A stretch of 48,846 nucleotides of DNA from Schizophyllum amplum (lineage: Eukaryota > Basidiomycota > Agaricomycetes > Agaricales > Schizophyllaceae), in the NCBI GenBank assembly GCA_007026445.1, contig VDMD01000157.1, positions 1 to 48,846 on the forward strand, read 5' to 3'. Positions 9,677 through 21,898 of this stretch are shown in pieces. Each line of letters starts with the position of its first letter. Position 1 is the first letter of the stretch. The position numbers were made by a program, and so were the translations under genes. The notes under the pieces were generated by a model, which worked only from the letters and a program-made list of their open reading frames with translations, was not told the DNA's origin and searched no databases.

Positions 9677-12600
9677 TCACGGTGGTGCAGGCTCAACACC
9701 GTCCATCTGCGATGTTGCCTGCGTCTGCGGTGTCAAGGGAGTAAGTGGCGTGGCTGCATCCGATACATCCATAGGGCTAGCAGCCGTCGCGCCATTACCT
9801 ACAACGACGCCTGGCGCCGGTGGTGTCGCGGTGCCATTGGGAGTCGGAACGTTCTCTGACCCCTCGCCGAAGATATCGAGGAAGCCAGCTACCCGGGCCT
9901 TGTTCGTCGCCTTCTTGGTCACATAGTCGCGCAGTCCTGCCTTCAAGCTAGGCTGCTTGCCGACGAGCTCACGCAACTGGTCCTTGGGCAGCTGCAGTAG
10001 TGCGCCGAAGGAGATCGGGGCGGTAACCTATAACGCATCGTTAGTCTCACGAAGGAGTAGGGCCTGCGAGATAGGTAGCCACCTTCGCGCAACGAACGAA
10101 GCCTTCCCACAACGGTGCGTTCGTCCAGATCTTTTTGGTGATGAGTCTGGACAGTAATGTAGTGGCCACAAATGGCACAAGCGACTTGTAGGTAGTAACG
10201 GCTTGGATGACCTGTACGATACGTCAAGAGCGACTCCAAAGCGATGATAGGCTACTCACCGTGCGTAGGAAGAGCACAGGAAGTACAGGTTCGTCCATAA
10301 TTTGCTGAATGACCACCGCCAAGATTTCTGAACGGAAGATGTCCGTCATCGAGAAGCAGATCGTGATAGCTGAACATGCGCGATCAGTATAGGAGCAAAC
10401 GGCCTTCGCTGCATGCGTACCTTCTTTCGCGCTCTGAAGCCCTATGTCTTTCTCAGACTCGTGCAGCATCACCATCAGTTCGGCGGGAGTGAGCATCTCA
10501 GGATGGCGCAGCTGCGGTAAGCGTGAGCTTGCGGCGTGGCAAAGGCAAGTGTGCCGGAGGAAACTCACCCGCGGCGCATTCGAAGAGGCCATGCCAAACG
10601 TCTGAGGTGGCTGAGCGACGATGGAGCTGAACACAGACTTGACGATCGCCTTAGGCTCCGATTGGCCATTGAGCATCGACACTATACGCGGCAGATAACG
10701 AATAACATCCGCCTGTTGGCCACAAACCATCAATTCTGGTCCCAAGTACGAAACATGGGTGACATACCTTGTCCATCTCGCCAATAACTGGTATCAAGAA
10801 TCGCGCGGCCAAAGCACCCTCCCTCAGGTCGGCTCGCTCTGCCACCAGGCCCTTCACAATGACGACCAACTGCACGCTTGGTCGGCCCGATTCTGTGAAG
10901 ATTTGCAGCACGCGCAATGCGAGCCCCTCCGCCCGAGGTGGGAACGTCCGGAGCAAGGTGAGCAAGCGCGAGTGCGTGGGTCCGAGCGACCGTATAAGCG
11001 GCGTGATGAGCTCCTGCACAACGCCTTGCACAGCCGGCTCCATCTGTCCAAAAGCATCGAAGATCCTGTGGCGGCCCGTCAGCATAGACCATCATATTTG
11101 CAGCATCTCAGGACTCACTCGTCCAGGAGTTCGGGCACCTTCACAGACAAGGCAAACAGAAGTTCGACGTGCTGCAGCACTTGCGACTTCAATTCCGCGC
11201 CTTCGCCACTAACGTGTTCCGGGAGATACGGTGTTTGTATCACTTCCTCCTGCTCTTCGCCCTCCTCGATGCCCTCCATAGGGTGGCTCGGAGCCGCAGG
11301 CTCGTCCATTGCGACAGCCTCCCCTGATGACTCTCTAGCCCTAGGCGGCGCCTCCTGACCCGCAGCTGCGCCACCAGCAACCTCAGGGCCTGCTGCTTCC
11401 GAGGAATGCATCTCAACGTCAGCTGACGGTGCGCCATTCTCGTTCCGCTCGTCTCTCCTCGTCAAGCGGCGCATGATCGCCAGTGCAACCTTCTGCACGG
11501 TCTCATTCATCGGGTGCACGGCGGGGACCCAAAGCTTGACGGTATTGATGGCCGCTCCACGGGTCTTGCGCTCTGTAACACGGGTCAGAAGACGGATCGC
11601 CTAAGATGATTACATTCCAGCTGACCTGGATGCGTCGTGAGCTCCAGCAACACCTTCAGGGCATCGTCACGCAGCGAAGGTCGCTGGATGACAAACCCAC
11701 GAAGCGTTTGGAAACCGACTGCAACACGATTCGGGCTAAATAAGTGGGATGAGTTGAGCCGATCTTGCGAGACGGAGACGCTTCTACCTTCCTCCCTCTA
11801 CGCAAAGGTCTCGTAGTAGATCCATCACGTCCGGCGGTACAGCTGGCAGATCGAGCAAGAACTTCGCAAACGACCGTTCTGCATACACTCGTTAGTACGT
11901 ACTCCACCATAACAGGATACTAGACTTACGCGTTCCTGCCTCCGGCCGGCCGTCGTCCAGCATCGTCTCGTACGCAGACACGAGCTGAGCCAGCCATATA
12001 TCATAATTTGGCCGCCACCTCTCCTCCTTCATGAACTTCATGTGTACCCGGTCGTTATACCACTCCTCGTTCATCCAGGTCGTTGCGAGTGCAAGGCTAT
12101 AGTGTTTGTCAGACGTCGGTTGATACCTTCTCTGAAGTTGCGAGACGTACCGTCCCGAGAAGTCCGCAATTATGTAGTCGCACAGCGTCCTCCTTAGGGC
12201 ATCCTGCCGCTCGTAAAGCTTCTCCACAGCCGCTGGGGTCGCAGTAGGGTCATCGGGTCCGTCTTCAGCATCGTCGACCTCCCGCTTCGTGCCAGGCTGC
12301 ATAGAATCTTCCCCGTCCTCTTCCTTCGACGCCGCTCGTTCCGGTTCTTCCGACTTCCCCGACGTATCCTCCTCTTTCTTCTCCTTACCGCTATGTAGTG
12401 GCATAGCAGCCACCCGCGTAATCATCCGCACCCCTAATAGCATCCACAGCTCTGGTCCCTGTACTGCGCCCGCAACTGCGTCTGTCGCCGCCGCGCCATC
12501 CCAGACCCTCGACACCGCGTCCTTGACCAGCGCCAACTTCTCATCCTCTCCCAACTTCGGTGGCGCGGGGAGAGCGACGCCGCCCGGCCCCACAATGCTC

Positions 12601-14574
12601 GTGAAGTCGATGTCAGCAGCTGCTGCAGCGTCAGCCACAGCAGCCTCGTCGTCGCTGACGTCCATGTCCACGTCCCCCGCATCCGCCTCGCCTGTCGCTT
12701 GCCGCATTCGCCTGGGTGCAGTCGGCGGTACGACATCATCTGCGCGCCGTCAGCACGACGCAAAACACACTACACACGGCACGCCTACCTGCATCACGGC
12801 CTGGTCCCAGCTCCCTGTTCAGCGCATCTGGCTCAAACTCCAACTCGTTTTGGTCCAGATCTACAGCGAGCGGATCGACAGGTTCAGGTGGCGGGCGCGG
12901 CGTTACCTCCTTCTTCTCACGTTCCGCACGCGGCCCAGTCGGAAGGGACGTGCTTCGCGGCGCTGAGGGCGCGGCAGCATTCTGACCATGCGCGCGCGCT
13001 TGTGCGTACGCGGCCTTGAGAGCTGGTGGAGGCGACCCTGGCGGCGTCGTCGACCTCGCCGCTACAGTCGCCGCTGCAGGCGCAGGCGGCTGCATCACAT
13101 AATAAGCAACGAATGAGAAGCAGAGCGAAGACACCGACGCACCCCCGGCAATCCCTTGTCTGCCCTAAACTTGGCCACGAGTGCAGCCAGCGCCTGATCA
13201 CTAAATGCCCCCAAATTTGCGATAACCAACTCCGTAATCAGGGACGCCGGCAACGTCGTGAAGTCAAAGGCCGCAAGGAAAGAGGCGGAGCCATTGTCCG
13301 GAACCGCCGCAGGCGCTGGCTCGAGCTTCGCTCTCTTTGCATCCGGACGGCCTGATTCCGAGGCTGATCGCTTTCCTGCGCGACGCATTTTCTCTTCCTG
13401 GTGAGCCTTCTCCATGCGTGCTGCCTGTATGGAAAGCGCTTCGGAGACCATTGGGTGTAGCGAGCCATACGCGGGATTCCTGGGAGCGGAATTAGCGAAG
13501 CAAAAGAAGAAGACTCAGGACCAAAATACCTGTGAATATGATTCAAAAGTATCCTAACGCTCTTCTCGGCGCTCTTGACCGCGCCAGCACCGGCCTCCTG
13601 CAGTGACGACGGTGTCCAAGCTTTGAGCGCGCTGACAATCGTATGCACGGTACCGGGCCGCATTTTGATCAGCCCCGCATACGAGTTCACCAGCGCAGAG
13701 AAAGTCGCCACGTCCCGAGTCTGTGTATATATCATATCAGCCGCCAGATTTCTATTCAAGTTCACTGCGTGCATACCTGAAAAAGCTGCCCAAGCAGAAA
13801 CTCCGACATCCGCGCGCCCTCCTGCTCCAGCTTCGGCGGGCTCATGAAAGGATGGTTCGTGGGGCAAAGCGCCAGGCTCGCGTCGTTCGGGTCCGACGCC
13901 GCCGCCTGCTGCTGCCTCCGACGCGGGTCCGCGGGGGCAGAGTTCGCAGTGGCGCGGGACTGGATGACCACAGCGCGCTGGGCAAATTTGATCGCGGCCA
14001 GGCGCACAGCAGTGGGCAGAATTCCCTCCGGCGTGCGCACGATATCGAGGATGCGCGACTTGGCGGAGGTCATGGTCTCCCATGCGGCGGGATTTGAACG
14101 GGAGATGCATCTGGGGTGGTATCCTCAGTAGGAATGAGCCCGAAAGGAGGATGCGCGACTCACAGTTGTCGGAACACGAGAGGATACGCGCCCGTAAGCG
14201 CCTGGATGGCCACTTTCACGATGGCCGGTGATGCATCGTCCAGTAGCTGCGACAGCGTCGGGAGCGTCGAGAGCGCCACTGAAGGTCTATCAATATGCGT
14301 CGCGTATGATGGGAGCAAGCCACGCACGCTGTGTCCGCTGGTCCACATGCAGGCTCGTCGTGCAGATGCCGAAGCACAGCAAGTCCACGACCCACGTTCG
14401 CAGCAGGCTGTCCCCCCCTCCCGCTATGTTGCTCACGAGCGTCGAGACAAGAATGGGGATCGGGGCTGGCGCGGCTTCGAGAGTGCTTCGCAGGCTTGTG
14501 AGGATGTCGCTTTGCGCGGGTGAGTTGGCCTCCGCCGTCAGGGCTGCTTGAAGCATCCCGAGGGGGTCCGCCAT
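9677..14574 (-). CDS. pta1: symplekin / Pta1, mRNA 3'-end processing scaffold
   Basis: Scaffold of the cleavage and polyadenylation complex. Seventeen exons: 14574-14328, 14278-14164, 14110-13777, 13720-13530, 13479-13143, 13089-12789, 12739-12151, 12096-11930, 11878-11788, 11735-11654, 11600-11119, 11065-10768, 10712-10569, 10511-10421, 10369-10260, 10211-10083, 10027-9677; total 4059 nt, 1352 aa, fully in frame. The N-terminal HEAT-like region includes LSTLPTLSQLLDDASPAIVK and AVRLAAIKFAQRAVV. The C-terminal symplekin domain includes ITPLIRSLGPTHSRLLTLL, FVIQRPSLRDDALK, WEGFVRCAK and SFGALLQLPKDQLRELV. The middle (about residues 400-560) is Pro/acidic and low complexity. Length agrees with fungal symplekins rather than the shorter yeast Pta1. 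Confidence 0.93.
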
Positions 14575-15273
14575 GGTTGTTGTCGTTCGTTTCTTGTGGT
14601 CGTTAAGGGTGAGCGTGACTGGGACGCGTCCGTGCGGGCTGCAAAGGCGACGCTGTGGTTGGCCGAGAGCGCGTCACTGGAGCTCGCTGCGAGCGCGTTA
14701 GCAGCGGCTTTGAGTCAGGTAGAGGAACGAAGAAGATGGCGATAGGAAATGAGAAGCGGAGTGGGTGATTGAGAATGATTGAGTTGGAAAGGCGCGCTCG
14801 ACGCTGGTCAACACCGTGGCGGTGAGATCCTAACTCCAAGAAGGAGAACAAAAACCAGGGGAACTCCGGCCCGGGCCGGCCACAAACGGACAAATATTTG
14901 CTCGTTGAACTTGAAGTTGAACGGCTTGAACCTCAGTGAACTCTCATCGCTGGCGCTCGCTTCCATGAACAATGCGCTTGCCTTCCTGTAGACGAAATCT
15001 ACTTTTCCCTGTCGCGTATGTACTTCCTAACTTCAAGAATCTTAGCCTTCCCCTTTATCCTTGGCCGGTGGCCATCCTCAAAGCGCATTCGCGCAGCCTT
15101 CAGTATCTGCTGAAAGGACCTTGAAAGGACCGGACCACAAGGTCATCTATCCCTTGAGAGACATTGACAACATCGACATTAATCATGTAGCTTATGTCCG
15201 TGGTATAAGTACAGCTACGCATTTAGTCGTGACACTGGGTTCGTCCACCGCATTCCAATGCAAACGACCGCCC
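14575..15273. other. intergenic, nothing recognised
   Basis: Contains the symplekin promoter (adjacent to 14574) and the vma10 3' region. I saw no further gene, RNA or repeat. Confidence 0.45.
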
Positions 15274-16324
15274 TCATGCGCCAACCTTCTTAAGGTTGCG
15301 ATGTAGCTCGGGCTTGACAAGGACGACGCGGTCGAGGAGCTTCTTGACGACCTGCATATAAGTTCAGCGCGAGTAAGCGGGGGCTTCGAAAGGGAAGGCA
15401 GTAGAGGGATGGTGATGTGGAAGACGCAGATGGTAGCATGCCACACAAAGACGTTGTACGCACCTGACCCTTGTGCTGCTCATATGTATCCGTGATCGCC
15501 TGCAATTTCTGTTCCGTCTCCTTGTCCACAGCGACCTGGGCGTTGCTCGTTGTGCCGGCGTGCTGTGGTAGATATGTCGTCATGAAGCGTACAGAGGTAT
15601 CACAGAGGTATCACAGAGGGCAAGGGGATTGTGAGGTGGTCGAGGTAGGTGATGGTCCGTGTAAGAGGGACGCAGGGAGATGATGAGCACATTCGTCAGT
15701 CTCCGGTCGTCTTCTAGCGAACGAGAACCACGCACCGACGCCTCGAAAGACTTGAACTCGGCCTCCTTCGCCTTCTTGTAGTCCTCGATCTCCTTCGCGG
15801 CCTCCGAGCGCGCGTCCTTCAACTTCTGCGTGCGATCTGGCGGGGGAAGTTGCATGACATGAATGGGTCGCATGTGCACAGGACGGAAGACATGGAGCGC
15901 ATCGCGGTATGATGATCACGGATGGACCGCGGGAGAGGGACAAGCAGAGTTTGAGCGCGCAAGAGACGTTCAAGCAGAAGCAGAACAACAGTCGGAGAGA
16001 GAAACGGATACGGCAAGATGAGCGAACGAGTTCAGTGAGATGGATGCGAACTCACACTGTCTGGCCTGCTGCACGATCTTCGCCGCCTCCTTCTCTGCTT
16101 CGAGGAGCGTCTGAATGCCTTGGGATTGCTGGGCGGCCTGCAAAAGGGGATACCGATCAGTACCTCGCTTTGCATGTGCTACGCCCGTATCACTATGAGA
16201 CGTCCAGTGCAATGATGCTGCAGCGCGCTGTACACCGTTGACCGAGGCTGGCTTTGGACGCGTCGCAGATATCGGATGGGTACTCCGCAAGCATGAACAT
16301 ACACTGGTATATCTTACGCACCAT
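15274..16324 (-). CDS. vma10: V-type H+-ATPase subunit G
   Basis: Peripheral-stalk subunit of the vacuolar proton pump; pairs with subunit E in a long coiled coil. Exons 16324-16322 (ATG alone), 16137-16056, 15836-15736, 15562-15464, 15351-15274; 363 nt, 120 aa. After Met the protein reads AAQQSQGIQTLLEAEKEAAK, IVQQARQYRTQKLKDARSEA, AAKEIEDYKKAKEAEFKSFE and ends LVKPELHRNLKKVGA, the classic subunit G pattern; the highly charged helix fills the N-terminal two thirds. The first intron is 184 nt, long for this genome, and follows the start codon directly (ATG|GTGCGTAAG). Divergent from nbp35 with 267 bp between start codons. Confidence 0.95.
15592..15619. repeat. 11-bp tandem repeat in a vma10 intron
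   Basis: CAGAGGTATCA is repeated twice and a half inside the 173-nt third intron of vma10. It looks like recent slippage and helps explain why that intron is longer than average. Confidence 0.75.
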
Positions 16325-16591
16325 ATCGTATTGCTAAAGGGCGCAGGTGTCGGCTAGTACAAGTCGAATACAAGTCGACTGTGCTCAGGAGACGAGATGT
16401 GGCGTCGCAGAGACAACAAATGCAAACAAGAGTAATGCTGATCAGTCATGATGCACGAGCGCTTATTCAACTTCAAGTGCTTGGGCTGCCATCAACCTTC
16501 GCTTGCATACCCCCGTCGTCTGTGCCTTCAGAGCGCTTGAGATCTCCCACCCCAAATCCTGAGAAGAGGAAGACGCTCGAAAGGAGCAACG

Positions 16592-17747
16592 ATGATTGCA
16601 ACGCAAACTCCCACACCAATACCCGATCCCTTGGCAGCGCAGAGCGCAATGTCCGTGCCCTCCAACGCACCAGAGCACTGTCCGGTGCGCAACCAAATGC
16701 TTTTGATGGATATCTCCTACTCATACTATAACCACCTCCAGGGCACCGAATCTGACCTCGCAGGGAAATCCGCCGCCTGCGACGGCTGCGCCAACCAGGA
16801 CGTATGCGCTTCCGACGAGCCCAAAGGCCCAGATCCCGCCCTCCCCCTCATCCGCCAGCGCATGTCTACCGTGAAGCGCAAAATCCTCATTCTCTCCGGT
16901 AAGGGCGGCGTTGGCAAATCGACCTTCACCGCCCAGCTCGCCTGGGCATTCGCCGCAGACGAGGAGACGCAGGTGCGTCCCCATCCTATTCCCGCCCGTT
17001 GTTCACCTCTCTAATACCGTATCCAGACCGGCGTCATGGACGTCGACATCTGCGGCCCCTCCATCCCGACCATCTTCGGCATCGCCGCCGAGCAGGTGCA
17101 CGCCTCCGCCTCCGGTTGGTCCCCCGTCTACGTGCAGGACAATCTCGGCGCCATGTCCGTCGGCTTCATGCTCCCCTCCGCGCGCGACGCAGTCATGTGG
17201 CGCGGGCCCAAGAAGAACGGGCTCATCGCGCAGTTCCTCAAGGACGTCGACTGGGGCGCGCTCGACTACCTCCTCGTCGACACGCCGCCGGGCACGTCCG
17301 ACGAGCACCTCTCCGTCGTGCAGTACCTCAAGGAGAGCGGCATCGACGGCGCCGTGCTCGTCACTACGCCGCAGGAGGTCGCGCTGCAGGACGTGCGGCG
17401 CGAGATCAGCTTCTGCAGGAAGGTTGGCGTGCGCATCATCGGGCTGGTGGAGAACATGGCGGGCTTCGTGTGCCCGAATTGTAAGACGGAGAGCAAGATC
17501 TTTAGGCCGACGACGGGCGGTGCGAAGGCGCTGGCAGAGCAAGAGGGCATCGAGCTCCTAGGTTCCGTCCCACTGGACCCACGCATAGGGAAGAGTGCAG
17601 ATCATGGGCTCAGCTTCTTGGAAGAATATCCGGACAGCCCAGCGACAACCGCATATCTGGATATTATAGACCGTGAGTGCACCTCTTTTTGTCGTCCACC
17701 TCCCGGCTCACAATCATACAGGCATCCGGGACATCCTAGGCGACTAA
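16592..17747 (+). CDS. nbp35: cytosolic Fe-S cluster assembly scaffold NBP35
   Basis: P-loop NTPase scaffold on which cytosolic and nuclear 4Fe-4S clusters are built (CIA pathway, with Cfd1). Exons 16592-16684, 16742-16972, 17027-17672, 17722-17747; 996 nt, 331 aa. The N-terminal cluster ligands C30-X13-C44-X2-C47-X5-C53 appear in EHCP+[16 protein letters not shown] and ANQDVC, with the first intron placed between Cys30 and Cys44. Walker A is [11 protein letters not shown], the switch region [11 protein letters not shown], then [11 protein letters not shown], and the bridging-cluster motif CPNC at 257-260. The C-terminus IIDRIRDILGD spans the last junction. The alternative start Met20 would also retain all ligands. 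Intron 1 (57 nt) has no stop in frame. Confidence 0.97.
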
Positions 17748-17979
17748 AGACACCCAGGACATCCGGACGCCGACTTGGCCTTCACATAACACGCGCCTTT
17801 TGTACACCACTTATTAGATCGCATGTATCAGTAGCATCTCACTTATGGGTAGCCTTGCTTGCTTTAGGGGAACTGTAGGAAAACTGGACCGAGAGGAGGG
17901 ATGCTTGATTGAACATAACCTAGCATACTGCTACGACACCAATGTCGCGGACCACCTGCACCACCAACTGCTTCACCCC

Positions 17980-18917
17980 CTACACCAGCTTCGCCTCCAC
18001 CGCCGCTGTTGTGACCCCCGCTGGCGCATCCGGATAGAACAACTTCGGCCGCAACTTCTCCACATCGCTCATGATGGGATGTATCTGCTTCATGAAGATA
18101 TGCGGCAGACTGAACGTCTCGTCCACCAGCGTCGTCTGCGGCAGGTCGTTGCGCGCGGCGATGATCGTGTGCGCCTTGTCGCAGAACTCGCGCAGGATCG
18201 CGCGCGTGTGCGCAGAGAGCGCGACGTCGTCGCCCTTGAACGGAATGACAATGCGTCCACCGTTCGCCACCTCTGCCAGACGCGTTAGCCTTCAGTTTCG
18301 CGTTATACCAGCCTGATACCACGCACCTTCCCCCAAGACCACCTTCTCTGTCGGGCCCCACTGGATCACGCCCACGTCATCCGTCCTGTACGCCTTCGCG
18401 TCCGCCAGCCGCGTCAAGGTAGCCAAGAAGCAGACCGTCTGGTATATGAGCAGCCGATCGTCGTTCAAGTCCAGCGTCTCGAACTCGTCGTACTTTGCCG
18501 CCTGCTCCAGCAGCGGCTGGATCTGCCCCGCAAGCTTGTCCATTCCGCGCGCGCCCAGCTCGTACCCGACGCCGACGACGACCACTGCGCTCAAAGTTTA
18601 GTTCACGGGTAGCCTGATGAAGGGAGCGCACACGCACAGGACAGAACCGACCAGAATATGGGATTCCGGATGAGCTTGCGCCATCCCTTCTGTTCGTACG
18701 CTGAGCTCGAGCTCGCGTGGCGCAACTGGGTGAGGGGGAGTGAGGAGCGGGTAGGAAGCAGTGTAGTGCGGCAAGATGGTCGCTGTAGCGGTTTGGGAGA
18801 GAGACTCCGCAACGCCTTCACGCTGGCCGACGTAGAAAGCCTTGCAGTGGGCTGGACGGCATGTCTTGTCGCTGGGCGGAGGGCGAGGCGCGCGTAGGCG
18901 CAGAGAGTCGAAGACAT
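17980..18917 (-). CDS. predicted mitochondrial membrane protein, family unknown
   Basis: Exons 18917-18634, 18589-18327, 18272-17980; 840 nt, 279 aa, in frame. The first ~75 residues are rich in Arg, Ser and Ala with almost no acidic residues (ARLALRPATRHAVQPTARLS), a good mitochondrial presequence. One TM helix follows at the exon 1/2 junction (NPIFWSVLSC+AAVVVVGVGY). The remaining ~180 residues are predicted soluble and helical, with LDLNDDRLLIYQTVCFLATL and HTRAILREFCDKAHTIIAAR. I do not recognise the family. The exon 1 donor is ambiguous: GTGTGC keeps frame, whereas GTGCGT four bases earlier does not. The stop TAG is followed by about 20 further open codons ending in TAG at about 17921. 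Confidence 0.72.
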
Positions 18918-19818
18918 TTTGCAAGCGCCGAACAAGCGCCGGGGAAGCGTGACAAAGCGCGCCTGCCGGAGGCGTGGGAAATACCTGCCATGTTCAGTGT
19001 CAATGGGCACTGGCAGGTCTTTGTCGACTCCTCCTCCTTCTTTTCCTCCGTCTCCTTCTCCTTCATCTTGCTTCATTGCAGAGCACTGTTCATAACCTTG
19101 CGCGCTCCATGAGACTTGTCTGCAGTCAGGTATACAGCTGTTGGGTCACCAAACTGCTTGGTGACGCCGCCTTGAAGTTCAACTTCGTCGTGCTCGTCAC
19201 GATCCCTCAGCCGGCGCCATGATACAATTGCTCGCCTTGTCACTTCGTCATATGCCTTTATCTTCCGAAAACAGGGCACGATGCGAGCGAACTTTGTAAT
19301 CGACCTACGCCACGCGCCCTGAACCCGGTCCTCAGCAAGCTTGACTGCAGAGGCTCGCTCTATTCACGCATCCTCTCGACGATGCTAAGGCCGCGCGTGA
19401 TCACAGGTCGGCAATACAGTCGCAGAAATGGCGCTTCCGGGGTTCTTGTCCTCGAAGGATCCTCATGAAGGCCACAAATCCAGGACACCATCCTCTATGC
19501 ACGGTCGACCTACCGCTATCCTCAGCGACCAACATCGATGTTCTTCCAAGGTTCTGCGCCTGGACGACGGCACTGCTATATGCTACGCACCTCCTCGCCA
19601 AAGGCTTTGGACTTCCGAGCCTGGAGAAACGTCTTCCCCAGGATACTCCGGCATTCAGCTTCCCCAGTTCATCGAAGACCCGAGGGCGCACCCATCAGCT
19701 GGGCGTCGGTGTATCTCGACCACCCCGCACTGCCTATGTTTGACTGTCCAGCTGTATTTATGCAACGGACGTGTAGAGGAGATGCGCAACCTCGAGCTTG
19801 CCCGTGCTTGCTTTCGAC
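18918..19818. other. intergenic, nothing recognised
   Basis: Divergent promoter region between the mitochondrial protein gene (-) and the LPMO gene (+). Short open frames show no coding character. I found no identifiable binding site. Confidence 0.45.
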
Positions 19819-20961
19819 ATGGTTAAACTTGCTTCCTTCGCGATCCTCGGCTCGCTCATCGCCACAGCGACTGCCCACACGCGCGTATGGGGAGTGTATG
19901 TCAACGGCGAATATCAAGGCGACGGCGCCAGCCAATACGTGCGTCGAGCTGCGAATTTCATGGCGCCGAGTCTCGTGGCTCAACGTTTGTGCATTTGCAG
20001 GTTCGTTCGCCGCCGACGAACAATCCTGTAAGTAGACAAGCGGTGCGAAGGCGACAAGGCTAAGTCCGCGCTGTAGATCAAGGATTTGACGTCGTCGAGT
20101 ATGGAGTGCAACGTGAACAATGCCGGTACGTCTATGTTCCATTGACGTTGGCCATACGCTCTTTGCTGACTGTCGCTGCAGCGGTGTCTCAGCGTGTCTC
20201 TGTCGCAGGCGGGGACGAGCTCACCTTCGAGTGGTACCACAACTAGTGCGTGGGGTACACAACTACTCTCCCAAACTGCTTACGCTGACGATGCTTTGAC
20301 CCCCAGCCGCAACGACGACATCATAGCCAGTTCACACCACGGTCCCAGTGCGTACTGGCGGCCCACGGGAGTACGGCACCTGCTGACGGATTGAGCTCTA
20401 TAGTCCAGGTGTACATGAGCGGCGACGACGGCGCGACGTGGACGAAGATCTTCTCGGATTCGTACGACACCTCGAGCTCGACCTGGGCCGTCGACCGCCT
20501 CCTTACCTCTGCGGGCAAGCACAGCGTGATCATCCCCGACGTCCCTGCTGGCAATTACCTTCTCCGCGGTTCGTCTGTCTCTTCCGCGCATTGGCCTCCC
20601 AACTGATCGCTGACATGCTCCTCCTCACCCACTGCGTCTTCCTCACGCCACCGCACATCACCCTCCTCATCCGCCGCCCTCCTCATCCACAGCCGAGATC
20701 CTTGCGCTTCACGAGGCGGACGTCACCTACACCTCCAACCCCATCCGCGGCGCGCAGAACTACCCGAGCTGCACCCAGATCACCGTCACGAGCGACGGCG
20801 CGGACGCGCTGCCCGCCAACGGGGTCAAGTTCCCGGGCGCGTACACGGACAGCTCGCCGGGGATCGTCTTCAATGTGTGGCCGCCCTACGGACCGGATCC
20901 CGCGACGTATGTCGCGCCGGGGCCGGCGGTGTGGGACAAGGCGCCTGGCGGGAGCATCTGA
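19819..20961 (+). CDS. AA9 lytic polysaccharide monooxygenase, secreted
   Basis: Copper enzyme that oxidatively cleaves cellulose or hemicellulose outside the cell. Exons 19819-19938, 20001-20027 (27 nt), 20077-20125, 20182-20245, 20307-20347, 20404-20568, 20693-20961; 735 nt, 244 aa. Signal peptide residues 1-19 ([19 protein letters not shown]), so His20 becomes the mature N-terminus of the copper histidine brace. Second brace His97 lies in SSHHGP, and axial Tyr179 with Gln177 in RGAQNYPSC. Cys60 and Cys182 are placed for the usual disulfide. Other family motifs: [35 protein letters not shown]. There is no cellulose-binding module. The Met at 19798 is an alternative start, but 19819 gives the better signal peptide. 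Confidence 0.93.
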
Positions 20962-21626
20962 GGCGGGGTGGTCCGCGTCAAAGGATACAGAAGCCGAAGC
21001 TTGAGGGGCGGCCTGGGGTCGTGATAAGCTTGTGAAGTTTGGCATGGGGTACGTACGAGGCAAGGTCCATCTATCATCGATTGTTCTTCCAAGCGCTGCC
21101 AGTGCGTTGTTAGTCACGATGGTGAACGAAAGTTTGTTGCGGGAGACCGCGATGGTGATCCAGCGCAGGCCTAGCGCGCGTCCAGTGTCGCCTACACGCT
21201 GGCGGCCGGTGGCGTAAGCATCTGCGGATCGCACCTATTAGTAGTAGTATCAGAGATTGAGCAGACGCAGAGCAGATGAGCCCTGGATGAGCGCGCGATA
21301 GGCGGGTCACTCTGGTCCATTGCCTTCCCGTTCCGTCAATGGCAAGCCAACGCTGGTCATGTACTTGATCTCCTTAACTTTCGAAAGCTCGGAGCGCTCA
21401 CAGTGAACGCGTAGGGCATAGGATGGTTGCAGCACGATGCAGTCTGCGCCGGTTGACTGCCGCCCGAACATATCGCTTGGCGATGTTTCCGCTCAGCGCC
21501 AACGCCGAGAGCTCTCAGCTCTGGCCGCAGCATGTGTACATATGGCGTATCCTGTCTTGCGAACGCAGCGCGTGTGAGTCGGGGCGTCGTCGGTTACTGC
21601 GTGTCAAAGCAGACAGCATCGTCATC
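20962..21626. other. intergenic, nothing recognised
   Basis: Downstream of the LPMO gene; no gene or RNA recognised. Confidence 0.45.
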
Positions 21627-21682
21627 GTCTAGAGTTATAGCATGCTGATACTTGGTCTAGAGTTATAGCATGCTGATACTTG
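21627..21682. repeat. perfect 28-bp tandem duplication
   Basis: Two identical head-to-tail copies, 21627-21654 and 21655-21682, of a unit beginning GTCTAGAGTTATAGCATGCT. No mismatch, so the duplication is recent. It lies between the LPMO gene and the transposon. Confidence 0.9.
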
Positions 21683-21898
21683 GTAGAGACGGGCGCCTCT
21701 TCAACGCATGCTTGCTTGAAGTGCTTGAGGAAGTCCCAAGGCAATTGAAAGTGATGCGCCCAAGGTGGCGGTGGTGATGGATTGTCGCGAAGCCCTGCAC
21801 CGATCGTAATCGGTGTATTCAAACTTCAAAAGTCAAGCAGAAGTCAAGAGCCCGCGACGCTCAATTGACAACGTTCACGAGAGTTGGAGCAAGAAAGC

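Noticed and set aside
11601..11625. 25-nt intron in symplekin (GTCAGC...CTTAG)
   Set aside because: Too short, and out of phase; the GT at 11653 gives a 53-nt intron and the continuous DALKAIRLLTRVTERK.
14085..14105. tRNA B-box-like GTTCAAATCCC on the minus strand
   Set aside because: It encodes RSNPA within a symplekin exon, and no matching A box or cloverleaf is evident.
13238..14110. 290-codon minus-strand frame overlapping symplekin
   Set aside because: It crosses three confirmed introns of symplekin in another frame and has an unnatural His/Arg-rich composition.
16911..17561. 216-codon and 161-codon open frames on the plus strand and a 179-codon frame on the minus strand, inside nbp35
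   Set aside because: They are Arg/Ser- or Ala-rich shadows created by G/C at third positions of nbp35 exon 3; the nbp35 frame carries all motifs.
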